From Treponema sp. (GTDB lineage Bacteria; Spirochaetota; Spirochaetia; Treponematales; Breznakiellaceae): 8,428 nucleotides of DNA. Made by a program: the position numbers and the translations under genes. Location of the stretch: assembly GCA_031266255.1 (NCBI GenBank), contig JAISBK010000210.1, positions 1-8,428 of the forward strand. The letters are read 5' to 3'. Positions within the stretch are counted from its first letter, which is position 1. Every line of letters starts with the position of its first letter. Under the pieces are notes generated by a model, which was not told where the DNA came from, did not search any database, and was given only the letters and a program-made list of their open reading frames with translations. Below, one piece after another: positions 1 through 6,305 of this stretch.

Positions 1-58
1 CATCTAACGTAAGTATAGAGTTAAAGGACCTTCTTTGCAATCTAATGCCATTAATACA

Positions 59-87
59 TTTACCGAATCCCGCGGGTATGATATGAT
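59..87 (+). promoter_or_regulatory. Candidate promoter of the cyclophilin-FKBP gene
   Basis: A TTTACC box (59-64) lies 17 bases before TATGAT (82-87), giving 4/6 and 5/6 matches to the sigma-70 boxes. A second, overlapping TATGAT sits at 77-82 but has no good -35 partner. Either -10 box would place transcription start only a few bases from the ATG codons at 93 and 99. No Shine-Dalgarno sequence precedes these ATGs, so the message may be leaderless. An 8-bp palindrome CCCGCGGG (69-76) lies in the spacer. The call rests on box matching only. Confidence 0.3.
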
Positions 88-92
88 GCTGT

Positions 93-1133
93 ATGTCTAT
101 GTTTAAAAAATTGAGCGTCCTGGCGGTATTAACCGCCGGATTGAACGCCTGTGTCTCCGGGGATACCGCCCTGGGGGACGGCCTTTTTGCCCGGATCCGG
201 ACCAACCGGGGGGATATTGTCCGGCGGCTGGAATATCAGAAGACTCCTCTGACGGTTTGCAATTTTGTAGCCCTGGCGGAGGGCAAGATGAATATCGCCG
301 GGGGTAAGCCTTTTTACGACGGCCTTACCTTTCACCGGGTTATCTCCCGGGCCAACGGGGATCCCCAGGATTTTATGATCCAGGGAGGAGACCCCCTGGG
401 GAATGGTACGGGCGGTCCGGGGTATCGTTTTCCCGACGAATTTGATCCCTCCCTGAAACACGACGGGCCGGGGGTGCTTTCCATGGCTAACGCGGGGCCG
501 GGGACCAATGGGAGCCAGTTCTTTATCACCCATGTGGCGACCCCCCATCTGGACGGCAGGCATACGGTTTTCGGCAGGGTCATCCAGGGTCAGCAGGTGG
601 TAAACGTCATTAAGCAGGGGGACCGGATCGAAAAGATAACGATTATCCGTAACGGTCCGGGGGCGGCTGCTTTTAAGGCGGATCAGGCCGCCTTTGATAC
701 GCTGTTAGGGGAAACCGCTTCCGCCGCCCTTGCCAAGGCCAAGGAGAAGCGGGACGCGGATATTGCCCAGATTGGGGCCCTGTATCCCCAGGCAATCGTA
801 GGTCCCTCGGGCATCCGGTATATTGTTCAGCAAGAAGGGACCGGCCCTAAACCTGAGGCGGGAAAGACCGTGATGATGACGTACCGGGGGATGTTCCTGT
901 CCGGGGAGGTCTTCGACAGTTCCGATCTCCATGGCGGGGCTCTGGAGTTCCAGGCCGGTACGGGACGGATGATCCCCGGCTGGGAAGCGACGGTCCTGGA
1001 TATGCGGCAGGGGGAGAAACGGCTGGTGATTATTCCCCCGGAACTTGCCTACGGTGAACAGGGCGCCGGAAACGGCCGTATTCCCGGCAATACCTTTCTG
1101 GTCTTTGAGATGGAGTTGACGCAGATCCGGTAA
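93..1133 (+). CDS. Cyclophilin-FKBP fusion peptidyl-prolyl isomerase, lipoprotein
   Basis: A 346-residue dual-family prolyl isomerase, expected to catalyse cis-trans isomerisation of proline bonds and assist folding of exported proteins. Residues 1-19 form a signal peptide ending in the relaxed lipobox LNA-C20, so it is probably lipid-anchored in the envelope. Residues about 31-188 are a cyclophilin domain with the catalytic FHR (R82), DFMIQ (F94, Q97) and GSQFFIT (140-146) motifs. The position of the human cyclophilin A tryptophan that contacts cyclosporin is His152. An Ala/Lys-rich linker (about 190-230) leads to an FKBP domain (about 239-346) with Y264, F274-D275, I294, W297, Y320 and F338 in the ligand-pocket positions. 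The domain order is that of the 'CFBP' immunophilins. An in-frame stop at 84-86 makes 93 the first usable start; ATG 99 is the alternative. Base composition is visibly richer in G and C than the rest of the window. It stands alone on this strand. Confidence 0.93.
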   Translation: MSMFKKLSVLAVLTAGLNACVSGDTALGDGLFARIRTNRGDIVRRLEYQKTPLTVCNFVALAEGKMNIAGGKPFYDGLTFHRVISRANGDPQDFMIQGGDPLGNGTGGPGYRFPDEFDPSLKHDGPGVLSMANAGPGTNGSQFFITHVATPHLDGRHTVFGRVIQGQQVVNVIKQGDRIEKITIIRNGPGAAAFKADQAAFDTLLGETASAALAKAKEKRDADIAQIGALYPQAIVGPSGIRYIVQQEGTGPKPEAGKTVMMTYRGMFLSGEVFDSSDLHGGALEFQAGTGRMIPGWEATVLDMRQGEKRLVIIPPELAYGEQGAGNGRIPGNTFLVFEMELTQIR

Positions 1134-1135
1134 GG

Positions 1136-1157
1136 CTGCCTGTTGCCCAGGCGGTTT
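1136..1157. terminator. Possible bidirectional terminator hairpin between convergent genes
   Basis: Arms CTGCCTG (1136-1142) and CAGGCGG (1148-1154) can form a 7-bp stem with one G-T pair and a 5-base loop, followed on the plus strand by TTT. It occupies the gap between the stops of the plus-strand isomerase (1133) and the minus-strand antitoxin (1156). The T-run is short, so termination would be weak. Confidence 0.35.
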
Positions 1158-1389
1158 ATACGGAAGCGGCGGCTATCTTTTCGCGGACCAGTTCACCGAT
1201 GATTTGAGCGGGGCTTTTGTGGTCGGCCTCAGCTTTAGCCCAGAGGTAGTCCATGGTCAAATTATCCAGCCCCAGGAGGCGGGCATTCCGGCGGCTTATG
1301 AAGCCGGTGCCGTTGGGTCCTGTTTTGGGTATATGGGTAGTATAGTATTCATCAAGCGCGTCCGCTTCTTCTTCAGTCAATTCCGGCAT
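1156..1389 (-). CDS. Probable antitoxin of a type II toxin-antitoxin pair
   Basis: A 77-residue acidic/basic protein with no signal peptide or membrane segment. The C-terminal part (about residues 57-73, with SPAQIIGELVREKIA) resembles the second helix and tail of ribbon-helix-helix type antitoxins. The N-terminus (ELTEEEADALDEYY) is acidic. It is inferred to neutralise the upstream toxin and possibly to repress the pair. Its Shine-Dalgarno AGGAG (1396-1400) overlaps the toxin's TAG stop (1399-1401) and lies 6 bases before the ATG, so the two genes are probably translationally coupled. Toxin-before-antitoxin order is typical of brnTA- and higBA-like modules. The fold assignment is a guess from sequence pattern; the small size, pairing and coupling are seen directly. 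Confidence 0.62.
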   Translation of the reverse strand: MPELTEEEADALDEYYTTHIPKTGPNGTGFISRRNARLLGLDNLTMDYLWAKAEADHKSPAQIIGELVREKIAAASV

Positions 1390-1398
1390 AGCGTTCTC

Positions 1399-1608
1399 CT
1401 ATTCTTTGAGCAGAGAGATCAATACGGCCCGGCACCTCATGGCATGAAACACCTGTACCGTATTCTCGTCAATAACATTATACAAAATTTCAAGCGGATT
1501 GGCATTGCAGTCAAAACCGATGAGCAGGTTTTTAGAGGGGTCGCCTTCTTCAAACACCGCATCATATTCGGGAATTTTGAACGCCTGTCGTATATCGGCT
1601 TCGTTCAT
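1399..1608 (-). CDS. Probable small toxin (BrnT/DUF4258-like), first gene of the toxin-antitoxin pair
   Basis: The preferred reading is 69 residues from the ATG at 1606-1608. The C-terminal half carries hydrophobic strands, LLIGFDCNANPLEILYNVI (about 28-46), followed by VQVFHAMRCR (about 51-60). This 'regulatory-strand then FHAMxxR' pattern is what I associate with small RNase-like BrnT/DUF4258 toxins, but I cannot confirm the family without a profile search. The stop codon sits inside the antitoxin's ribosome-binding site. The reading frame stays open to another ATG at 1705-1707, which would add 33 residues containing a doubled LPKSFRE. That longer start has no Shine-Dalgarno sequence and overlaps a predicted -10 box, so I prefer the shorter one. 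Its own ribosome-binding site is also weak (AGAG-type purines about 17-20 bases upstream). Confidence 0.58.
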   Translation of the reverse strand: MNEADIRQAFKIPEYDAVFEEGDPSKNLLIGFDCNANPLEILYNVIDENTVQVFHAMRCRAVLISLLKE

Positions 1609-1626
1609 ATGTGATGTTGAGCGAGA

Positions 1627-1668
1627 CTCTCTAAAGGATTTTGGTAACTCCCGAAATGATTTGGGGAG
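1627..1668 (-). repeat. Tandem 21-bp repeat upstream of and in frame with the toxin
   Basis: Two adjacent 21-base units (1627-1647 and 1648-1668) are identical at 15 of 21 positions. Read on the minus strand in the toxin frame, both encode LPKSFRE. All six base differences are synonymous: CTC/TTA, CCC/CCA, TCA/TCC and CGG/AGA. A hairpin (TTGGGG at 1661-1666 with CCCCAA at 1674-1679) overlaps the distal end of the second unit. Confidence 0.7.
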
Positions 1669-1705
1669 GGACCCCCCAACCTTAGAGCTAATCTTGACCA
1701 ACCGC

Positions 1706-1734
1706 ATTTTTTAACCGCAACGTCGAAGAATCAA
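1706..1734 (-). promoter_or_regulatory. Weak candidate promoter for the toxin-antitoxin pair
   Basis: On the minus strand TTGATT (1729-1734) is followed after 17 bases by AAAAAT (1706-1711), each a 4/6 match to the consensus boxes. It would start a transcript about 90 bases before the toxin ATG. Nearby, AACCGCA occurs twice as a direct repeat around a T-tract (1700-1719), which could serve as an operator. No clear terminator separates the SPOR gene from this pair, so read-through is also possible. Confidence 0.22.
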
Positions 1735-1762
1735 AACATGAGCCGCTTTAGCCATTCTTGCT

Positions 1763-2689
1763 TTAAAATACCGAGAATGCCTCAAAGCCTTTTTCTTCTA
1801 ATTGTACCTTGGTCTTTTGGAGGTCCGGACCTGATGGAACCGTTACTGCCCAAAAAGAGGTCCCATTTACCCTCCGGGGGACAACCACGGCTTCAAATCC
1901 CAGGGATTTAAGCTCTGTCGCCATAGCCTGGGCATTCTCTTCTTTGCTGAAAAGACCGGTCTGCAGCCACGGGGCTTCTTGCTGCGTACCACCGTCCCCA
2001 GTACCTGGTACCAGGGGTTCAAACCGTACCTGATCACGTCCGGGAAAGAGCAGCCATAGCACTGAAGGCTGGGCACTTACCAGTCTGTTGCTGGAAGCCT
2101 CTTGTTTAAGAATGAGCGCTTCAGGACTTTGGGGATACGTGGAGAGCAGTTTGGATTGGTATAGTTCGATATCAGACACTTTCCAGAGGGTATAGTAGAT
2201 CCCCGGCATATAGCGCTCATAGTCGGGATCATCCACAAGGGCACGCAGGGGCGCGAGTTCTCCGGATCGAAAGGCTTGGATATGGGCATTCAGATACCGG
2301 GCCTTAATCCGAGTACCTGGATGCTTGCTTTGCAGAAAGGGCTTTACCTGGGTTTCTGCCTGGTCCATTTCTCCTAGACCAACAAGACAGAAAGCCCCCT
2401 CAACTAAGGCGGTGTCGTGCTGGTTTTGTGGATCCGCCAGCGCCGCATTTTTCCATGCCTTGGCGGCATCTTCCAGATTTCCCGAAAGTTGGAGAAGCTT
2501 GGCCAGCCGTATGAAGGCTTCCTGCCTATCCCCTGGAGAAAGTTTGGAGATGGTTACGGTTTCTTCGATTCGCTGCACTTCTTCCATAAGAAGGATCTGT
2601 GCGGAACCTTGAATAGACAGACCCAGCAACAAAACACACAGCACCAAGGTTTTACCCGCAGTTGTTTCCAGTACGTTCATACAACCCAC
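1763..2689 (-). CDS. Exported TPR-like protein with C-terminal SPOR domain
   Basis: A 308-residue envelope protein. Residues 1-30 form a signal peptide with a hydrophobic core at about 14-25 and a probable cut after GSA (30). Residues about 50-200 are helical with TPR-like pairs (EAFIRLAKLLQLSGNLEDAAKAW and similar) that suggest protein contacts. Residues about 239-308 are a SPOR domain: WLQTGLFSKEENAQAMATEL, then FEAVVV, then FWAVTVPSG, the usual strand-helix-strand pattern with paired aromatics. SPOR domains bind peptidoglycan glycan strands lacking stem peptides and often target proteins to division sites, so a role in cell-wall remodelling or division is inferred. The start is GTG (2687-2689), chosen because GAGG (2695-2698) lies 5 bases before it; an ATG three codons in is possible. 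It follows the LapA-domain gene by 15 bases and is probably the last gene of the main operon. Confidence 0.85.
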   Translation of the reverse strand: MGCMNVLETTAGKTLVLCVLLLGLSIQGSAQILLMEEVQRIEETVTISKLSPGDRQEAFIRLAKLLQLSGNLEDAAKAWKNAALADPQNQHDTALVEGAFCLVGLGEMDQAETQVKPFLQSKHPGTRIKARYLNAHIQAFRSGELAPLRALVDDPDYERYMPGIYYTLWKVSDIELYQSKLLSTYPQSPEALILKQEASSNRLVSAQPSVLWLLFPGRDQVRFEPLVPGTGDGGTQQEAPWLQTGLFSKEENAQAMATELKSLGFEAVVVPRRVNGTSFWAVTVPSGPDLQKTKVQLEEKGFEAFSVF

Positions 2690-2704
2690 GGCCGCCTCAA
2701 GCCC

Positions 2705-3025
2705 CTAAGGAGTACCGACGTCTCCGTGGATATCCTGGCTTTGCTGCTTTCCCCGCTTCTTTTTGGTATCCACGCCCCTGGTTCCTAGGACGCGCGCGTT
2801 CTTTTCCTGTTTCTTTTTCTTAAAACGAAATAAGAAAATCAGCGGAAACGCGCAAAGCATCCCGGCAATAAAAGACGAAAAAGCCGTTAAATACACCGGC
2901 ACGTCCTTGAGGATGGCCGTTTGGTTAAACCAGAACGTGATATCACACCGGTTTTCCAGATTAAGTCCGACGAACAGCATAAAGACAATGAGAATTATAA
3001 TAAATCCGAACAGCCTCAAGGGCAT
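2705..3025 (-). CDS. LapA-domain (DUF1049) inner-membrane protein
   Basis: A 106-residue protein with two membrane helices, at about residues 5-22 and 43-67. They are separated by a short loop carrying the LapA-family signature (GLNLEN, then FWFN, then VPVYLTAFSSFIAGML). A strongly basic, Lys-rich cytoplasmic tail follows (68-106). In Proteobacteria LapA works with LapB in controlling lipopolysaccharide assembly. Treponemes generally lack classical LPS, so here only a membrane or envelope role can be inferred. It overlaps the end of miaB by 10 bases and has a strong Shine-Dalgarno AAAGGAG (3034-3040) inside miaB, 8 bases before its ATG. This indicates co-expression. The tail is longer than in minimal LapA-domain proteins and looks low-complexity. 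Confidence 0.8.
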   Translation of the reverse strand: MPLRLFGFIIILIVFMLFVGLNLENRCDITFWFNQTAILKDVPVYLTAFSSFIAGMLCAFPLIFLFRFKKKKQEKNARVLGTRGVDTKKKRGKQQSQDIHGDVGTP

Positions 3026-4374
3026 AGCGACAACTCCTTTGCACGGAAGGTATTTCCCCTCAGGGAAGTGAGCTGTAGCTCGGCGAAAGAACCTATCAGA
3101 GCAGGACTGCCGGGAACAACCACCATTTCATCCCGTTCCGTACGGGCCACTAATTCATTGGTATTCTTCCGGGAGACCCCTTCAATCAAGACCCTGACCC
3201 GGCAACCAATACGTGATCGTAATAAGTCTACTGTATGCCTTGTTTGCAATGCAATAACGTGGGCGAGCCGTTCCCGTTTAATTGCTTCGTTTATACGACC
3301 TGGTAACGTAAAGGCGGCAGTACCCTCCCGGGGGTTGTAATGGTACATATAGGCATAGAGGAATTTCACCGCTTCCATGAGCGCCAGGGTCTGTTCCACA
3401 TCCACTTGCGTTTCACCGGGGAAGCCGATAAGTATATCCGTGGAAAGGCTTATATCCGGCATGGCTGCTCTGATTTCCGCCACCAATTCCAAGTACCCTT
3501 CCCGGGTATAGCCCCGGTTCATAGCCGCGAGGATAGTATTGGAACCATGCTGCACGCAGAGATGGAGATGCCGGCAAAACACCCGGTGGGCCGCCATGAC
3601 CCGGATCGCCTCAGCGGAAAAATCCTTAGGGTGACTTGATAAGAACCGAACCCAGGGAATCCCGTTTTTTTCAGCTTCAGAGGCGACGAGTTCCAAGAGT
3701 CCGGGAAAATCAAGGGGTCCTGATGCTTCTGGATTTGATTGCCAATGATAGGAATTGACATTCTGCCCTAACAGGGTAAGCTCCCTGACCCCCCGCGCGG
3801 CAGCGGCCCGGATCTCTTCCTTGATGGAACCAGGATCCCGGGATACTTCCCTGCCCCGCACATAAGGCACAATACAGTAGGAACAGAAGTTATTACACCC
3901 GTGCATGATGGGAATGAAACTACGGAACTGCCCTTCCTCAAGATGCAAGGGAGCAAAGGAAAATACCGGCTTTTCTTCCCCTGCTTTTTCCCTACGCAGG
4001 ACTTCAAGGGAACGGCCTTGCTCCAGGGATTCCAAGATCTGGGGAAACCGTGAAGCCTCGGCAGGTCCCATCACGTGATCCACTGCAGGGGCCTGTACTT
4101 TCAAGGTCTCTCCTAAACGGGACGCCATACAACCGGCTACCACCAAGGTAAAGGGATGGGCACTGCGCTTTTTCTTGAGGGCTGCATATTGGGCCAACCT
4201 TCCCAAGACCCGGGTTTCCGCGCCGATTCTAACCGAACAGGTATTCAGAACCACCAAGTTAGCATCTGCGCTATCCTGAGCCTCAGCCCAACCCCGTTCC
4301 CGCAAAACCCTCTTGAGGGCTGCAGACTCTGCCGTATTCATCTGACAGCCATAAGTTTCAAAAAAGTATTTCAC
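3016..4374 (-). CDS. miaB: tRNA-2-methylthio-N6-dimethylallyladenosine synthase MiaB
   Basis: A 452-residue radical-SAM methylthiotransferase that adds a methylthio group to i6A at position 37 of tRNAs reading UNN codons, acting in the cytoplasm. The N-terminal UPF0004 domain carries the three cysteines of the auxiliary iron-sulphur cluster: C10 (ETYGCQMN), C46 (NTCSVR) and C82 (AGCMA). The radical-SAM cluster motif is C160-NNF-C164-SY-C167, followed by VRGREVSRDP. A TRAM RNA-binding domain occupies about 383-450. The length is normal for the family. The usually conserved HLPVQSGS reads HLCVQHGS here (271-278). The start is GTG (4372-4374) and shares GTGA with the stop of the upstream membrane-protein gene, so it is probably translated by coupling. 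No good Shine-Dalgarno lies directly before it. It requires prior prenylation by MiaA, which is not in this window. Confidence 0.96.
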   Translation of the reverse strand: MKYFFETYGCQMNTAESAALKRVLRERGWAEAQDSADANLVVLNTCSVRIGAETRVLGRLAQYAALKKKRSAHPFTLVVAGCMASRLGETLKVQAPAVDHVMGPAEASRFPQILESLEQGRSLEVLRREKAGEEKPVFSFAPLHLEEGQFRSFIPIMHGCNNFCSYCIVPYVRGREVSRDPGSIKEEIRAAAARGVRELTLLGQNVNSYHWQSNPEASGPLDFPGLLELVASEAEKNGIPWVRFLSSHPKDFSAEAIRVMAAHRVFCRHLHLCVQHGSNTILAAMNRGYTREGYLELVAEIRAAMPDISLSTDILIGFPGETQVDVEQTLALMEAVKFLYAYMYHYNPREGTAAFTLPGRINEAIKRERLAHVIALQTRHTVDLLRSRIGCRVRVLIEGVSRKNTNELVARTERDEMVVVPGSPALIGSFAELQLTSLRGNTFRAKELSLCP

Positions 4375-4742
4375 CCTCGGCGTTTAAGTCCTTTGAAGAA
4401 TTTGATGCCGTTCCAGATACCCAGAGCCAAAAAACCCAAAGCTCCTAATCCCAGGAAGGCTCCGGCTAAGGGTTTAATTAAGGGAATACCTACCCGGGAT
4501 GCAATAGCCAAACAGCCTGCGACCGTGAGGATAGTTCCCGGCTTCTTTTCCGCCGGATCTTTAGAAAGGAGCGTTCCTATACCCACGACCCCGGCAATAG
4601 CCCCCAAAAGTATCCCCCCTATTGGGGGAAGCGCACCCATGAGTAGGAGACCGACCCCGCCGAGGATACCGCCTACTGCAGTAACTCCCTGTTTTGCCAA
4701 TACTTTGGTTGAAGTATAGCTATTATGTTCTTCCGTATACAT
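4371..4742 (-). CDS. Small glycine-rich membrane protein of unknown function
   Basis: A 123-residue protein that I do not recognise as a named family. After a polar N-terminus (1-18) it has three or four hydrophobic, Gly/Ala/Leu-rich segments at about 20-37, 40-59, 70-87 and 91-111. A charged loop (KDPAEKK, about 61-67) separates the second and third, and the protein ends in a basic tail (KFFKGLKRRG). This suggests an inner-membrane protein with its ends in the cytoplasm. The ATG at 4740-4742 is preceded at 8 bases by GAGGAG (4751-4756), a strong ribosome-binding site. It lies 37 bases after the TPR/Mrr-like gene, and its TGA stop overlaps the GTG start of miaB. Translation of miaB therefore probably depends on it. 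Confidence 0.75.
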   Translation of the reverse strand: MYTEEHNSYTSTKVLAKQGVTAVGGILGGVGLLLMGALPPIGGILLGAIAGVVGIGTLLSKDPAEKKPGTILTVAGCLAIASRVGIPLIKPLAGAFLGLGALGFLALGIWNGIKFFKGLKRRG

Positions 4743-4779
4743 GGTTCTGACTCCTCACTCTATAATGAATATACCCTGT

Positions 4780-6129
4780 TTATTGAATAAGTTGAAGTAA
4801 TGCTAGGAGTTTGTCCTTACCCAAGAGTTCCACAGGTCTTAAATTTGCGTACTCGAGGGCATCCTGGGCAAAACCTGAATTGGTTACGATAATACACCGA
4901 TGTATATTTTGCCGTCTTAAATCTTCCAGCATACCGTAGATGAGTGATTCATGGATCAGTTCATACATACGATAAAAGCGAATGATCTGGTATAGTTCCC
5001 GATTACTTTCATCTATGACATTTTTGTCCACCACGATGAGTTCAGCACCATTCGTAATCGCCGTCATACTCTGAACCTTGAACCCCATACCTTTGCTTGC
5101 CATATCCTTACAAAGCTCAAGAAATTCCTCCTCCCGATAGTTGAGGTAGTCCTTGAGGGCATCATAGCGGTAATCCATGTATTGCACCAGTTTATGCTCT
5201 ACATCATGAAAATTCTTCTTTACCGCAGAGATCTTATCCCATTGAACAATGGCCTTATCAATTTGGTTGAGCTGTTCATAACAGCTCCCCAGAAAATACC
5301 GGGCATAAAGGCTGTCAGGGTGAACTTCATCGTTGATGGCCTGAATAGCCAATTCCAATTCAGCAATCGCCTTATCCATCGCCTCAAGGGCTATATAACA
5401 GATCCCCCGCTCTATCAGGGCCTTGATCTTAAACTCTTTGCTCTTCAAGGCCTGTTCAAACGTCTGGATGGAGGCAGCATACTCTCGCTCCTCTTTGAGG
5501 ATCTTACCCAGATAAAAATATGCCTGGGCATTGTATTCAGGAGATTGTATGGCCTTCTCCAGCTCTACCTTAGCTTCCAGGGCCTTCTGGTCTTTGTATA
5601 AGAGAAACCCAAGTTCACCGTGGATTCGGTGGTCATGGGGATCCAGCAGTTCGGCTTTATAGAAATACTGCTTCGCTAGATCACTCCGATTTTGTTCGAT
5701 AAAGAGTTTTCCCACCTGGTAATAGGATTCAGCTTTTTCGGGCGCTAATTTTATCAATAAAAGGTATTCTTTAAGGGCTTCTTCCGGCTGGTTACAGGAG
5801 ATAAAAAGCTCCGCCATGGTTTGTCTGAATTCTACCTCAGGAATCCCTGTTCCTAAAATCCCCATTTGAGAGACGACTTTAAATTCAATCAAGGCAAGGG
5901 AGTGTCTATTTTCTGCAAGATATGCCCTCCCCAGGTAGTAATGGGCATCTATATTTTGGGGTTGTTTTGCAATAAGCGCCATAGCCGATCGTATCACCGC
6001 CTGAGTGTTCCCATCTTCTAATAATTTAGGCAATAGCTTTACCTGTTTGGGCATCAAAAGATATTTCATCACGCAAAAAGTTAAAACCGTATTACCTATG
6101 ATTAACATCATTATGAGCATCTCATTCAT
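4780..6129 (-). CDS. Membrane-anchored TPR protein with C-terminal Mrr-like (PD-(D/E)XK-type) domain
   Basis: A 449-residue protein from the ATG at 6127-6129. Residues about 4-25 are a single N-terminal membrane helix. Residues about 40-320 are tandem TPR or TPR-like helical hairpins, e.g. AHYYLGRAYLAENRHSLALIEF, YYQVGKLFIEQNRSDLAKQYF and AYFYLGKILKEEREYAASIQTF. Residues about 335-449 resemble the Mrr/restriction-endonuclease fold, most clearly in the C-terminal IIVTNSGFAQDALEYA and VELLGKDKLLALL. The metal-binding Asp appears as Glu363 and the QxK position reads QII (381-383), so nuclease activity is probably lost. The start is supported by AGGA (6138-6141) 8 bases upstream. The frame stays open to a TTG at 6295-6297, but that extension lies in the leader of the predicted promoter and encodes no convincing domain. 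ATG 6184-6186 is an outside alternative with a one-base Shine-Dalgarno spacing. First gene of the miaB operon; its partners are unknown. Confidence 0.85.
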   Translation of the reverse strand: MNEMLIMMLIIGNTVLTFCVMKYLLMPKQVKLLPKLLEDGNTQAVIRSAMALIAKQPQNIDAHYYLGRAYLAENRHSLALIEFKVVSQMGILGTGIPEVEFRQTMAELFISCNQPEEALKEYLLLIKLAPEKAESYYQVGKLFIEQNRSDLAKQYFYKAELLDPHDHRIHGELGFLLYKDQKALEAKVELEKAIQSPEYNAQAYFYLGKILKEEREYAASIQTFEQALKSKEFKIKALIERGICYIALEAMDKAIAELELAIQAINDEVHPDSLYARYFLGSCYEQLNQIDKAIVQWDKISAVKKNFHDVEHKLVQYMDYRYDALKDYLNYREEEFLELCKDMASKGMGFKVQSMTAITNGAELIVVDKNVIDESNRELYQIIRFYRMYELIHESLIYGMLEDLRRQNIHRCIIVTNSGFAQDALEYANLRPVELLGKDKLLALLQLIQ

Positions 6130-6299
6130 CTGTATATTCCTAATACAACCTTGGTTATTCCTTTGATGATGGAGGAGCTCGTGCATACTCCTCAAGGACC
6201 GAAACTCGGTCGTTTGTGCGAAAAAAATAGTATACCTAACAAACTCTCCCAGACTCCAGTTGGCCTCTCGGAAGATCACCCCAAGAAGCCACAACAACG
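6130..6299 (-). other. Predicted structured 5' leader of the TPR/Mrr-miaB operon
   Basis: If transcription starts about 6-7 bases after the TATACT box, the mRNA has a leader of roughly 170 nt. Its 5' end can form an 11-bp hairpin: the arm 6291-6281 pairs with 6271-6261 across a 9-base loop, with two G-T pairs. A second perfect hairpin is GACCGA-GTT-TCGGTC (6211-6197). A run of seven T on the minus strand (6227-6221) lies between them but is not directly preceded by a stable hairpin, so I do not call it a terminator. I do not recognise any known riboswitch or protein-binding leader in it. Confidence 0.45.
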
Positions 6300-6305
6300 C
6301 GTCTT

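Noticed and set aside
1..92. Short minus-strand open frame ending in a TAG at 4-6 (about 30 codons)
   Set aside because: No start codon with a ribosome-binding site; bounded by stops, and it overlaps the upstream region of the isomerase gene.
129..563. Long minus-strand open frame opposite the cyclophilin domain
   Set aside because: It is antisense to a domain with intact catalytic motifs; GC-rich sequence makes antisense frames long, and the translation shows no family pattern.
4156..4719. 187-codon plus-strand frame across the miaB/membrane-protein junction
   Set aside because: Low-complexity Pro/Ser-rich translation antisense to two well-supported genes.
4780..5130. Active restriction endonuclease or defence system
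   Set aside because: Key catalytic positions appear substituted, no methyltransferase or other defence gene is nearby, and the context is housekeeping and envelope genes.
6130..6297. N-terminal extension of the TPR/Mrr-like protein to a TTG codon
   Set aside because: It would put 56 residues before the membrane anchor and start at the predicted transcription start; the ATG at 6129 has a properly spaced AGGA.
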